Positions 8,479-17,511 of a DNA stretch of 64,000 bases are shown piece by piece. The notes below the pieces were generated by a model. That model did not search any database and was not told the origin of the DNA. It worked only from the letters and a program-made list of their open reading frames with translations. A program made the translations under genes and the position numbers. The stretch lies in the NCBI GenBank assembly GCA_963843455.1, contig CAWJKE010000008.1, positions 310,001 through 374,000 of the forward strand. The letters are read 5' to 3'. This DNA comes from CAIQPS01 sp963843455. Lineage in GTDB: Bacteria; Actinomycetota; Thermoleophilia; RBG-16-64-13. Position 1 is the stretch's first letter. Every line of letters starts with the position of its first letter.

Positions 8479-9666
8479 ATGAGTGATTCTCAAACGGATG
8501 TCGTTATCGTGGGGGCCGGCCCGGCAGGCTCGGCGGCGGCCACCTTTCTCGCCCGTGAGGGCCTGGAGGTCCTGGTGGTCGATCGAGCCGTGTTTCCCAG
8601 GGACAAGGTGTGCGGTGATGGCCTCACGCCGCGGGCGGTGGCCGTGCTTCAGCGGCTTGGCGTAGACGCTCGCCTGCGTCATATGGGCATTCGTCCTCTT
8701 AGGGAGTATCGCGCAGTTACCTCCCGGGGCCACGAGATCACAATTCCCTTCTCCGCCCCAAGGGAGGGACCCGACTACGGTTACGTCATGCCTCGCCGGG
8801 AACTGGACCTCTTGCTCGTCGAGACCGCCCGCGCCGCCGGAGCAGTCGTTTGGGAGGGGACTCGCGCCCTCAACCTAGAGCGTGACTCGTTCGGCCGGCC
8901 GGTGGTTGTTTGCCGGCGTCTGGGAGGGGATTTGTTCCGGCTGCGGGCTCGGGTCCTTATCGCTGCCGATGGCTCCCGCGGCTCGTTTTCGCGCACGCTG
9001 TTACCTTCCCGGCGGCTCGAACCCTCCGCCATCGGCATCCGTGCGTACATGGAGCAGGTGGAGGGAGTCGACGGAGCGCTCAACTTCTTCCTGGAACGCC
9101 ACTTGCTGCCCGGGTACGGGTGGATCTTCCCGGGCGCTAAGGAGGGTGCACCGGCTAATGTCGGGGTGTTAGTTCGTACGGCCGCCTTGCGACGCAGTCG
9201 TCTAAGCCTGCGCGCCCTATTCAATGGCTTTCTCGCCTCTGGCTCCCTGGCCTGGCCGCACCTCCGCCACGCCCGTCTTATCTCTGCGCCGGCGGCCTTT
9301 CCTCTGCAGATGGACTTTCGCAAAGCACGACGGCCGGAGGATAGCGTTCTCTTTCTGGGAGACGCGGCCGGTCTCGTCAATCCTCTTTCGGGGCAGGGGA
9401 TCGGCTCCGCGCTTGAGAGCGCTCAGGCAGCTGCCAGAGCCATCGTGTCTGCGTTGCGAGCTGGCGAGTCTGGTGCCCTCAGTGAATACCAGACTTCTGT
9501 CAGTCGGGTTTTCTCTCCGCAGTTCCTGGGGGCGGTGCTCGTTCGCGGGCTTCTGGCCCAGCCCTGGGGAAACGGCCTGGGAAACGAGATCATCGCCGGT
9601 CTGGTCAGGTGTGGAGGTCCGGTTGGACGCGCCGTCTCCGGGGGATTCTGGTGGACGGTGGGATGA
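8479..9666 (+). CDS. Geranylgeranyl-reductase-family FAD-dependent oxidoreductase
   Basis: A 395-residue flavoprotein of the group that hydrogenates isoprenoid double bonds of membrane lipids, menaquinone or chlorophyll precursors, or acts as a general FAD monooxygenase-fold reductase. Seen in order: the FAD-binding VVIVGAGPAGSAAATFLA near the N-terminus with the acidic ribose contact VVDR, the family motif KVCGDGLTPRAV, and the second FAD motif FLGDAAGLVNPLSGQGIG with the following ALESA helix. The ATG at 8479 was chosen because MSDSQTDVVIVGAG places the beta strand at the usual distance; no strong binding site precedes either candidate start. In a menaquinone-using actinobacterium, saturation of the menaquinone side chain is the most likely role (inference). 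Confidence 0.82.
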   Translation: MSDSQTDVVIVGAGPAGSAAATFLAREGLEVLVVDRAVFPRDKVCGDGLTPRAVAVLQRLGVDARLRHMGIRPLREYRAVTSRGHEITIPFSAPREGPDYGYVMPRRELDLLLVETARAAGAVVWEGTRALNLERDSFGRPVVVCRRLGGDLFRLRARVLIAADGSRGSFSRTLLPSRRLEPSAIGIRAYMEQVEGVDGALNFFLERHLLPGYGWIFPGAKEGAPANVGVLVRTAALRRSRLSLRALFNGFLASGSLAWPHLRHARLISAPAAFPLQMDFRKARRPEDSVLFLGDAAGLVNPLSGQGIGSALESAQAAARAIVSALRAGESGALSEYQTSVSRVFSPQFLGAVLVRGLLAQPWGNGLGNEIIAGLVRCGGPVGRAVSGGFWWTVG

Positions 9667-9852
9667 TTCCGCGAGCCCGACGACCGACCCGGTGCGCGTA
9701 ATCGCTCAGCGTGTCGCCCATTTCGCCGGTGTGCAGGCCCGTCTGCCGCTGGCTGGTGTTACCATCACCCTACTGGAAGTCACGTGCGTCGGAACGCGCT
9801 GCTACAGTCGGCTGCCGCCACCACGTCACCTATCACCAAGAGGTCCCGTGCC

Positions 9853-10719
9853 ATGAAGATAGCCTCGCTGGTGCAATCCCGGATGAGCTTCTCGTTTGAG
9901 GTCTTCCCGCCAAGGACAGACGCGGGCATGGACCATTTGAAGGAAGCTATCGATCACTTCCATGACTTCAAGCCAGATTTCATCAGTTGCACCTACGGCG
10001 CCGGCGGGACCAACGCCGGCCGCCACCTTGAAGTCTGCACTCTGCTCAAGGCTGATGGCGTGACGGAGGTCATGCCTCACTTCACCTGTATCGGAAACAC
10101 CCGGGAGCAGATCACGGCGGCCGTCAGAGAATACGAGTCGCTGCAGATAAAGAACATCTTGGCCATGCGCGGCGATCTACCGGCAGGCTGGGAAGGGACA
10201 AACGGCGATTTCGGCAACGCCGATGGGCTGATCAAGTACATCAAGAATGAATTCCCCGACTTCTGCATCGCCGCGGCCTGTTATCCGGAGAAGCACATCA
10301 CGGCGCCCACCTTCGCGGCCGACATCGCTCATCTGCGCAGTAAGCAAGACAACGGCGCGGAATTCTTGATGTCGCAGTTGTGCCACGACGTCGAGGCGTT
10401 TGCCGCGTTCGTGGAGCGGATCGAGCGGGCGGGAGTCACCATTCCGGTGATCATCGGCATCATGCCGGTGCTGGTCAAAGACGCCATCATCCGAATGACC
10501 TTGAGCAACGGCTGCTCCATCCCGGCTGAACTGGCGGCGATCATCGGAAAATACGGAGATCAGCCCGACGAATTCAAGAAGGCCGGTATCGACTACACCG
10601 TCAAGCAGATCCACAGGTTCATGGAGGCCGGGATCGCTGGTCTGCACATCTACACGCTGAACAAGTGGGAAGACGTGGAGGCCATCATGACCGAGTCGGG
10701 TATCCGCAAGGACGTCTAG
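9853..10719 (+). CDS. metF: Methylenetetrahydrofolate reductase
   Basis: A 288-residue FAD-dependent reductase converting 5,10-methylene-THF to 5-methyl-THF for methionine synthesis, or in the reverse or carbonyl direction of the Wood-Ljungdahl pathway in anaerobes. Family marks: the N-terminal SFEVFPPRT with the catalytic Glu, the FISCTYGAGG strand-turn, NILAMRGDLPAGWEG, GAEFLMSQLCHDVEAF (the QLCHD replaces the usual QLFFD or QLCYD) and a C-terminal GLHIYTLNKW. The length is normal for MetF without a fused methyltransferase. Start ATG 9853 lies about 10 bases after AGAGG; an upstream in-frame ATG at 9784 gives an unlike-family leader. Confidence 0.93.
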   Translation: MKIASLVQSRMSFSFEVFPPRTDAGMDHLKEAIDHFHDFKPDFISCTYGAGGTNAGRHLEVCTLLKADGVTEVMPHFTCIGNTREQITAAVREYESLQIKNILAMRGDLPAGWEGTNGDFGNADGLIKYIKNEFPDFCIAAACYPEKHITAPTFAADIAHLRSKQDNGAEFLMSQLCHDVEAFAAFVERIERAGVTIPVIIGIMPVLVKDAIIRMTLSNGCSIPAELAAIIGKYGDQPDEFKKAGIDYTVKQIHRFMEAGIAGLHIYTLNKWEDVEAIMTESGIRKDV

Positions 10720-10762
10720 CTTCGAGGGCTCTCGAGGGGCATAGGGTCGAACTGTGTCGACT

Positions 10763-10811
10763 AACTGACCTGGAATCAGCAGGTCGTGGGTTCAGGTCCC
10801 TTCGCCGGCCT
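10763..10811 (+). other. tRNA-like 3' half remnant B
   Basis: CTGA-CCTGGAA-TCAG forms an anticodon-arm-like hairpin. It is followed by CAGGTC as a variable loop, GTGGGTTCAGGTCCC as a T-arm with three good base pairs, and CGCCGGCC as an acceptor strand. No complementary 5' acceptor is found in the preceding 70 bases, so this is a remnant or mimic rather than a gene. It shares GTCCCTT-GCCGGC with remnant A. Confidence 0.35.
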
Positions 10812-10995
10812 TCCTCTCTAACAGACGCCTTACACCAAATGGGCTAAACTACCGTCTGTAGTAATGAGCAGGCATTCTCGCGTGCGGATGATTTCCGCAC
10901 CGTACTGTATTTGACCAGATACTGCCGCACTAACCCCGCGAGGGAGGGCTGTCCGTTGAGCCTCCGCCCGCGGTAGTGTCGGCCGGGAGAAACGT

Positions 10996-13227
10996 ATGAA
11001 GTTCAGCCTTGGCACGGGCAGGCTTGCCGACATGAGCGCGCGTCGTCCGTGGTGGGTGATCGGGCTGTGGCTCGTCTTGCTCGTCGCCGGGATTGCCAGC
11101 TTCCCCGGTTTGAGCCATGCTCTGACCGCCAGCGAGATGCAGTTTCTCAACTCCCCGGAATCGGCAAAAGGGCAGAAACTGCTCGAGCAGAAGGTCTCGG
11201 GGAACTCAGCCGACGTCGAGACACTCCTGATCCATTCGGATCAATACACGGTAGACGATGGTGCCTTCCGCCAGGTGGTACAGCAATCGAGCGCGGCCGT
11301 CACGGCAAAGACCGAGGCCGTGCAGAGCGCCTTCGACTACTACCAGGTCTCCACGCTCGATCCATCCTCGGCCGATGCCATGGTCTCGTCCGACAGGCAC
11401 AGCACCTTCATCTACGTCACTCTGGCCCAAGGAGACAAGGACCTTGGCGCCTACTTGAGCACGGTGGACGGACTCGGCCGTGATGGCTTCACCGTGACCA
11501 CCGTCGGCCAGGCGAGCATCGGAGATGAACTCTCGTCCGCAGCCACGAGGGATCTGCGAAGCGCGGAGACTGTGGGCCTGCCAATCACGCTGGGTGTCTT
11601 GGTGCTGGTGTTCGGGGCTTTCGTCGCGGCCGGAGTCTCTCTTGTCCTTGCTCTTGTCACCATCGGCGTGACCATCGGGGCGGTCATCGGGATCGGGACC
11701 ATAATGCCGCAGTCGTTCTTCATCGTGAACATCGTGATGATGATCGGGCTGGCGGTGGGGATCGACTACGCCCTGTTCATCATCCAACGGTATCGGGAAG
11801 AGCGGCGCCAGGGTCTCGGGAAGCACGACGCCATCGTGATGACTGGCCGCACTGCCAGTCGGGCGGTCTTGTTCTCGGGTGGCACGGTGATGCTCGCCCT
11901 GCTGGGTCTGTTCATCGTTCCCATCACGACATTCCGCAGCTTGGGACTGGGAGCGGTGCTGGTGGTCGGGATCGCAGTCCTTGCGATGCTGACACTGGTC
12001 CCGGCTCTCATCAGCCTGCTGGGCGACCGGCTGGACTGGCCCGTTCTGCGCCGGCCGCACAAGATGAAGGCCGGCGAACGGGTCCATAGCGGCGTCAACA
12101 TGTACAGAGGATTCTGGGGTCGTCTCACCAGGCAGGTCATGAGGCGTCCCCTCATTGCGGTGATCATCACCGTGATCATTCTCCTGGCGGCTACGGTTCC
12201 CGCCTTCTCCCTCAAGACCGGGGCCGCAGGCGGCGCCGATTCGCTGCCGGACGGCGAGCGCAGGACGGCCTACGAACTCTTGGTCAACAACTTCCCGGCC
12301 GGGATGTTGGCTCCCGTCCAGATCGTGGTGGACGGTACGCAGACCCCGACGCTCGACGCAGACATTGCCACACTCATTGCGAAGATGGATGCCTCCGGTG
12401 ACTTCGCATCCGCGGCTACGGTCAGCTGGAACCAGACCAAAGATGTAGCTGTGGTCACGGCCCCTCTGACAGTCGACCCGAATTCGCAAGAGGCCTACGG
12501 GGTGATCACTGCCCTGCGTGCCACCACGGTTCACGATTCTTTCGCCGGCTCGAACACTCCAGTCTATGTAACCGGCCAGACTGCTTCGAGTGCAGACTCG
12601 ACGCAGATGGTCAGTCGGCTGACCCCCTTCGTATTGGCGTTCGTGCTTGGGCTGACGTTCATACTGCTGATGGTGGTGTTTCGCTCGCTCATAGTCCCGC
12701 TCAAGGCCATCATCATGAACCTGCTCTCCGTTGGGGCAGCCTACGGCTTGTTAGTGATAGTGTTCCAGAAGGGTTACGGCCACCAACTCTTCGGATTCCA
12801 GCAGACGACGACCGTCCAATCGTGGGTGCCCATCTTTCTCTTCTGCATCTTATTCGGTCTTAGCATGGACTATCACGTGTTCCTCCTCAGCCGGATACGC
12901 GAGCATTACGAGGAGACAGGGAAGAACAAGGAAGCGGTGGCGGTGGGGCTCAGGGCGACAAGCCGCATCATCACCGGTGCCGCCGCCATCATGGTGGTGG
13001 TGTTCGCCACCTTCGCCGCCGGTCACCTCGTGATGCTCCAGCAGTTGGGGTTTGGGCTCGCGGTGGCGGTACTGCTGGATGCGACCCTGATCCGTTCGAT
13101 CCTTGTTCCCGCCAGCATGGCGCTGCTCGGCAAGGTGAACTGGTATCTACCGGTGGTCCTGCATCGGATCCTGCCGCGGATACACGTGGAAGGACCCCGT
13201 ACGAAGCCGGCTCTTCCGCCCGCTTGA
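10996..13227 (+). CDS. MMPL/RND-family transporter
   Basis: A 743-residue membrane protein of the actinobacterial MMPL family, which exports lipids or drugs using the proton gradient. It shows the RND layout: one N-terminal helix, an extracytoplasmic domain, five helices, then the same arrangement repeated. The proton-relay Asp-Tyr pairs are visible in the fourth helix of each half: GLAVGIDYALFIIQRYREER (Asp257) and FGLSMDYHVFLLSRIREHYE (Asp625). A gene-duplication origin is evident. The short C-terminal tail ends in proline-rich residues. No partner subunit is adjacent, and the next gene is convergent with only one base between stops. The start ATG 10996 follows GGGAGAAA. Confidence 0.92.
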   Translation: MKFSLGTGRLADMSARRPWWVIGLWLVLLVAGIASFPGLSHALTASEMQFLNSPESAKGQKLLEQKVSGNSADVETLLIHSDQYTVDDGAFRQVVQQSSAAVTAKTEAVQSAFDYYQVSTLDPSSADAMVSSDRHSTFIYVTLAQGDKDLGAYLSTVDGLGRDGFTVTTVGQASIGDELSSAATRDLRSAETVGLPITLGVLVLVFGAFVAAGVSLVLALVTIGVTIGAVIGIGTIMPQSFFIVNIVMMIGLAVGIDYALFIIQRYREERRQGLGKHDAIVMTGRTASRAVLFSGGTVMLALLGLFIVPITTFRSLGLGAVLVVGIAVLAMLTLVPALISLLGDRLDWPVLRRPHKMKAGERVHSGVNMYRGFWGRLTRQVMRRPLIAVIITVIILLAATVPAFSLKTGAAGGADSLPDGERRTAYELLVNNFPAGMLAPVQIVVDGTQTPTLDADIATLIAKMDASGDFASAATVSWNQTKDVAVVTAPLTVDPNSQEAYGVITALRATTVHDSFAGSNTPVYVTGQTASSADSTQMVSRLTPFVLAFVLGLTFILLMVVFRSLIVPLKAIIMNLLSVGAAYGLLVIVFQKGYGHQLFGFQQTTTVQSWVPIFLFCILFGLSMDYHVFLLSRIREHYEETGKNKEAVAVGLRATSRIITGAAAIMVVVFATFAAGHLVMLQQLGFGLAVAVLLDATLIRSILVPASMALLGKVNWYLPVVLHRILPRIHVEGPRTKPALPPA

Positions 13228-13228
13228 C

Positions 13229-14153
13229 CTAGGGGCGGGGCCGCGCTGGGTCAGCGGCCTTGCGGCCGGCGCGAAGCCCCCGCGCTGTCAGGGTGGCGAG
13301 CGCTGCCACTATCAATGCCATGCCGATCGCCTCGATTGCCCCCGGCCGTTCTCCCAACTGTATCCAGGCCGCCAGGACGCCCACAACGGGGATCGCCAGG
13401 CTGCTGATACCCGCGGTACCGGCCGGGAGGTTGTGGAGGACGTACAGCCAGAGCAACCAGGCGACCGCACTGGCCACGAGCACGTTGTAGAAGAGAGCTG
13501 CCACGAAGCTCCCGTTCCAGACCGGCGCTCGCGACGCCGTGAATGCCGCGGCCAGGATCAGGGGGATCGAACCGATCAGCGCCTGCCACGCGGTGAACGA
13601 CAAGATCTCCACCGCGTGCCACTTGCGTATGATCTTGAAAAGCACCGAGGCTATCGCCCAAGAGAGGCCTCCGGCAACAGCCAGAAGGCCGGCCGAGAGG
13701 CCCCGAAGCTGCCAGGGCTCGAGCACGAGCAGAAGGCCGGCCAGCGCGAGCGCGATCACCACCCATTGGATGGATGCCTCGGATCCGCTCACCCAGCACC
13801 GGCCATGCGACCAAGAGGAGCCAAAACGGCATTGTGTAGGTGAGGACGGAGGTCTTGCCGGCGCTCCCGATATAGAGAGCCCAGACGGATAGGCCGGAGA
13901 GGCTGGTCTGGAAGAGACCGAAGACCGCCGTCAACCAGAGGGGGTTGGGCGGGCGCAGCGAGCCACGGCGCGCGGCGACGAGCACGAACAGCGCCAGCGC
14001 TCCCAGGAAGTTGCGAAGGGCGGAGAACGTGAAGGGGTCGGAGTAGCGCACGCCCACTTTCATGACCACCCAGTTGTATCCCCAAATGAGCGCGAGCAGA
14101 GCGAGCGCCACAAAGGGAAGGTATGCCCAGCGTCTGACTCCCCGGTTCGTCAC
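13229..14153 (-). CDS. EamA/DMT-superfamily exporter, broken by a 4-base duplication
   Basis: A ten-helix drug/metabolite transporter of about 305 residues made of two EamA halves. The first half (14153 to about 13776) reads ALLALIWGYNWVVMKVG, SALRNFLGALALFVLV and TYTMPFWLLLVAWPVLGERI. The second half (about 13767 to 13229) reads GLSWAIASVLFKIIRKWH and ends TAGISSLAIPVVGVLAAWI-LGERP. The frame changes at a tandem GGATGGAT (13768-13775). Deleting one copy gives ERIRGIQWVVIALALAG, exactly the family sequence. The 4-base unit suggests slipped-strand duplication, real or technical. The substrate is unknown. Confidence 0.85.
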
Positions 14154-14485
14154 GGTCCAATTCTATCCGCTTGGTACCGCGCAGCGCCTTTCGGCAGTAG
14201 GGTGGCGTGGGAATTGGAAAAGCGCCATTACCTATTGACTATTCCGCGAATGGGATGTACAAGACCTGGGAGAAACGGCGGCGATCACCTCTCCTCGGGC
14301 TCGCGCGTGAACCACCACGGTGGAGAGTCAGGCGTCAACGCCAAAAAGGAAAGGCCGTTTTACCAATGGGGTCAAGGTTGTCGTTCGCGGGATGTCGAAG
14401 GTGCTCGCCTTGACCGGTCCGCCGAGCCATCCAGTATGCTGTGCGCCAAGGGGTCGATTGTTGGAGAGCGAAGGGGACGGCAGAG
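14154..14485. other. Intergenic stretch upstream of two divergent units
   Basis: The 332 bases between the DMT exporter start and the small frame at 14486 hold no recognisable gene. Promoters for both directions are expected here, but no convincing -35/-10 pair was found. Confidence 0.35.
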
Positions 14486-14653
14486 ATGGGTTGGTCCGAG
14501 CAATACTGGGAGGATGTCAAATCTGAACTGGAGCAATCGGCGACCGAGTCGGATCCGACCAGCGAGGATGAGACTCTCGACCAGCCCCTGGATGCCACGG
14601 GCGCTGAGCTCGTAGGCCGCGGTCCCGCTTACCCGGACGCCGCGACGGCGTAA
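14486..14653 (+). CDS. Possible small acidic protein (55 aa)
   Basis: Begins MGWSEQYWEDVKSELEQSA and is strongly acidic, ending in an Ala/Pro-rich tail. A purine-rich stretch (AAGGGGACGGCAGAG) precedes the ATG. It lies 35 bases before the EcsC-family gene on the same strand and could be a leader or partner peptide. No family is recognised, and chance is a real possibility. Confidence 0.35.
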   Translation: MGWSEQYWEDVKSELEQSATESDPTSEDETLDQPLDATGAELVGRGPAYPDAATA

Positions 14654-14688
14654 ACTGGGTTACGCAGTTCAAGCAAGGGAGTGCGACG

Positions 14689-15492
14689 ATGAACAATGCT
14701 GGCGGCCTCGAGTGGGGGGATCGAGATCTCGAGGACCTGCGACGGGCCAAGACGTTCCTGGTCTCGCCGAGCCTAACAGCCCGACTCGGTGACCTGATCG
14801 GCGGCCCCATCGAGCGAGGTCTCAGGCTTCTGCCCAAGAACTGGAACGACAGGGTGTCCGAGGGAACGGAGACCGCCCTCTTCAGGGCGTTGGCATTTTC
14901 CGTGTCCACCATGGGCCGAGGCGAACCAAGACGCTCCCGCGATTGGCTTCACAAGGCGACTGTCGTCACCTCCGGGGCGGTGGCCGGGGCGCTCGGCTTC
15001 TACTCTGTGATCGTCGAACTGCCGTTCTCCACCACTGTGATGCTTCGTTCGATAGCCGACATCGCTCGCAGTGAGGGGCACGATCTCTCCCAGATCGACA
15101 CTAAGCTCGCTTGTCTCGAGGTGTTCGCTCTCGGGGGCGGTGGGCTGGCCAGCGATTCGGCAGAGACCGGGTACTGGGCGATCAGGACGGCGCTCGCCGT
15201 CACTATGCGGGAGGCAGCCAGCCACATCGCGGCAAAAGGGCTGACCCAAAGCGGAGCTCCGCCTCTTGTGCGGCTGATTGCCGGAATATCGTCACGTTTC
15301 GGGGCGGTCGTCACGGCCCAAGCGGCGGCACTTGCCGTCCCCGTCGCGGGCGCGGTCTCGGGTGGGGCGGTCAACTACCTCTTCATCAACCACTTCCAGG
15401 ACCTGGCCCGGGCGCATTTCATCATCAAGCGTCTGGAGAACGAATACGGGACCGCGGCGGTTCGGCTGGCCTACGACAGTCTGAATATCTGA
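14689..15492 (+). CDS. EcsC family protein
   Basis: A 267-residue protein of the EcsC family, whose namesake is the third gene of the Bacillus EcsAB ABC transporter operon; its biochemical role is not established. Seen here: an amphipathic N-terminus, a glycine/alanine-rich hydrophobic core (VTSGAVAGALGFYSVIVELP), the SIADIARSEGHDLSQIDTKL segment, a second glycine-rich stretch (FALGGGGLASDS) and the characteristic C-terminus NYLFINHFQDLARAHFIIKR. These features suggest a membrane-associated protein. Start ATG 14689 is preceded by AAGGGAG at a good distance. No ABC transporter is adjacent, so this is a stand-alone EcsC. Confidence 0.85.
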   Translation: MNNAGGLEWGDRDLEDLRRAKTFLVSPSLTARLGDLIGGPIERGLRLLPKNWNDRVSEGTETALFRALAFSVSTMGRGEPRRSRDWLHKATVVTSGAVAGALGFYSVIVELPFSTTVMLRSIADIARSEGHDLSQIDTKLACLEVFALGGGGLASDSAETGYWAIRTALAVTMREAASHIAAKGLTQSGAPPLVRLIAGISSRFGAVVTAQAAALAVPVAGAVSGGAVNYLFINHFQDLARAHFIIKRLENEYGTAAVRLAYDSLNI

Positions 15493-15500
15493 CGGACCTG

Positions 15501-16316
15501 ATGGTCTATCAGCATGTCGACCAGCGAATGATCCGGGTGGAGGCTGAGAGAATCGACGGAGGGCGGGCTCAGGCTACCCGGTATCCCTCGAACCCTTCCT
15601 CGCCACCTCGCTCCGGCCGGCCCCGCCGGCTCGTCTACGCCTTGGTGGGAGGCGGGGCTGCCTTCCTGCTCGTGGTGCTGGTCGTGTTGGCGACCATCGG
15701 GGCCTTTGGGAGTAGTTCAGGTGCGCCCGTGACCCGGCCCGGTGCCGCACATACGGCGAGCTCGGGAGTCTCCGATGTAGTTCCTGAGGACGTTGTGGCC
15801 GCGGTCGGCGGTACGTTGATTGTGAAACAGCAGTTCGACCAGAGAGTGGCCGATTTCGAAGCACAGTACGCGAGTCAGATCCCTGACAAGAGCACTCAGC
15901 CCGATCGGTACAAGCTGTTCAGGCAGGACGTTCTCGAGTACATGATCACCTACGAGGTGGTCGCTCAGAAGGCCCGACAGCTCAACATCGCGGTCACCGA
16001 CCAGGATGTGCAGACGTGGGTCGACTCGGTTGTCAAGGACGCCTTCAGCGGCGATCAGGCCCGGTTCGACGCGTCCCTCAAGCAGCAGGCCATGACCCTG
16101 GACCAGCTTAAACGAAGCTACAAAGAGTCCACGCTCTTCCGGAAGGTCTACGACCAAGTGACCAATGAGATCGCGACGGTCCCGGATGGCCAGACCCTGG
16201 ATGCCCGGCGCAAGGAAGTCTGGCAGAAGTGGATCGAGCAGGCTAGGGTGGAGTCAGGGGTGACCTATGCTGATGGTTGGAAGCCGACCGGAACCACCGG
16301 GACCCTGGTTCCGTGA
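15501..16316 (+). CDS. SurA-N-domain-like membrane-anchored chaperone/foldase
   Basis: A 271-residue protein with a cytoplasmic basic N-terminus (about 45 residues, proline-rich), one membrane helix (LVYALVGGGAAFLLVVLVVL) and an extracytoplasmic domain. The latter begins AAVGGTLIVKQQFDQRVADF and includes RQDVLEYMITYEVVAQKAR, with charged helices as in the N-terminal chaperone domain of SurA and PrsA. No parvulin-type peptidyl-prolyl isomerase domain follows, so it would act by binding unfolded exported proteins (inference). It starts 8 bases after the EcsC gene, so the two probably form one operon. ATG 15501 was chosen for position; another in-frame ATG lies at 15528. Confidence 0.75.
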   Translation: MVYQHVDQRMIRVEAERIDGGRAQATRYPSNPSSPPRSGRPRRLVYALVGGGAAFLLVVLVVLATIGAFGSSSGAPVTRPGAAHTASSGVSDVVPEDVVAAVGGTLIVKQQFDQRVADFEAQYASQIPDKSTQPDRYKLFRQDVLEYMITYEVVAQKARQLNIAVTDQDVQTWVDSVVKDAFSGDQARFDASLKQQAMTLDQLKRSYKESTLFRKVYDQVTNEIATVPDGQTLDARRKEVWQKWIEQARVESGVTYADGWKPTGTTGTLVP

Positions 16317-16361
16317 TCTTCTGCAGGAATGCAGACCGCGGCAGTTCCGTCTGTCCAGCGG

Positions 16362-17276
16362 TCACTCGTTCATGAGAATGCTCTGAATCTGGTCGACTGC
16401 TTCCCTGCTCTTGTCATCCAAGGGTGTCAACCGTATTGCCGAGGCGGATGTGGCGCCAACCCCCAGTTCTGCTGCTCTCCGTATCTGCTCCTGCTGGAAG
16501 ATCGGTTCCCCCTCGAGGCTTGCTGCGCCAAATCTCCGCAGAATCGCCACTCCGATTGCGTCGATAGCCACCCTGTCTGTGCTCGCAAGCATGAGCCCCG
16601 GCGTGACCTCTGCTCCCTTGTCCGGGCCGCCACTTACAAACGCTTCTGCTGCGTCCATGATCACAAGGTGCACCGGATAGAACTTGTTGATCTCGGCGAT
16701 CATCAGCCTCTGGTGGGGAGAGCCATGCAACTCCCCCATGAAGTCGTGCGGGTCACCCGGCACCATTCTGGCCACCAAGCCAACAGAATTCTTGAGAGAC
16801 ATCGTGAAATGACCGCCGAATCTGTGGGTCTTGAGGCAGCACGTCTGAACCACCAGATCAGCGTCAAGAAGGACCTTGGGAAGGTAGAAGCCTTTGCGCC
16901 AATGATTCCCGGCGTGTTCGATCATCACCCAGTCTTCCCTGGCTGCTTCATCCAGGACGACGATCCTGAAGCCCAAGCGTTTGGCCAGATCGAGGATGCC
17001 GAGCTGCTCCAAGGTCCCTCGCGTGTCTCCCATGCCGCTTCGTTCGGTCAGAGTGATCTCCCTCGCGCCGGCCTCCTGTAACACAGTCACTATCGCCGTG
17101 AGGGTTTCGGGGTGAGTCGAGGCGGGGAAGGGGTCGGCACTATTGAAATTGGCTTTCAGGACCACGCTCTTTCCAAGAACATCAGTCACGTCGATTTTGT
17201 GGAGCAGGCTTCGTACCGCCGCCTCTCTGCCTGACGATTCACTGAGAAAGACCTCAAAATTGTCTTCGGAATGCAT
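16362..17276 (-). CDS. DUF362 domain-containing protein
   Basis: A 304-residue protein of the DUF362 family, common in anaerobes and often linked to Fe-S chemistry, without an established reaction. Family segments are visible: KSVVLKANFNSADPFPASTH near residue 38, VLQEAGAREITLTERSGMGD, VVQTCCLKTHRFGGHFTMSL, NSVGLVARMVPGDPHDFMG and STDRVAIDAIGVAILRRFGA near the C-terminus. No C-terminal ferredoxin domain is present, unlike many relatives. The adjacent cysteine pair in TCCLKTH could ligate metal. It is transcribed divergently from the HtrA-type protease gene across a 235-base spacer. Confidence 0.85.
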   Translation of the reverse strand: MHSEDNFEVFLSESSGREAAVRSLLHKIDVTDVLGKSVVLKANFNSADPFPASTHPETLTAIVTVLQEAGAREITLTERSGMGDTRGTLEQLGILDLAKRLGFRIVVLDEAAREDWVMIEHAGNHWRKGFYLPKVLLDADLVVQTCCLKTHRFGGHFTMSLKNSVGLVARMVPGDPHDFMGELHGSPHQRLMIAEINKFYPVHLVIMDAAEAFVSGGPDKGAEVTPGLMLASTDRVAIDAIGVAILRRFGAASLEGEPIFQQEQIRRAAELGVGATSASAIRLTPLDDKSREAVDQIQSILMNE

Positions 17277-17300
17277 GCACTACGCTCCGTTCAAACGCTG

Positions 17301-17346
17301 CGGTTGGCCACGACCCTCCCACCCTTTCTCGATTCTAGGCCAACCG
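17301..17346. promoter_or_regulatory. Perfect 9-base inverted repeat between divergent genes
   Basis: CGGTTGGCC at 17301-17309 and its exact complement GGCCAACCG at 17338-17346 are separated by 28 bases. They lie 25 to 70 bases before the DUF362 start. The spacing fits a looping operator pair or a long-loop hairpin in the leader; which one cannot be decided. Confidence 0.3.
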
Positions 17347-17511
17347 GGGGGTCGGCGCGAGAGCAGTCTCTGGCTCGTTTCCATAAGGCCGACATAAGGA
17401 GCGCGGCCAAGGCGTAGCTCGACGGGAACTAAGCGCTCTTCGCGGCACTCTGAGGCTCGGCGGTCTTCACCACCGCAGTGTGTCTAGCAGCTTCTTCCCG
17501 GAGGGATCGAC

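Noticed and set aside
10720..10995. Complete tRNA gene before the MMPL transporter
   Set aside because: Only 3'-half features are seen. No 5' acceptor or D-arm pairs with them, and the T-stem has mismatches.
11206..12534. 442-codon minus-strand frame inside the MMPL gene
   Set aside because: It is antisense to a certain transporter gene and rich in His, Asp and Arg with no hydrophobic core; a codon-bias shadow.
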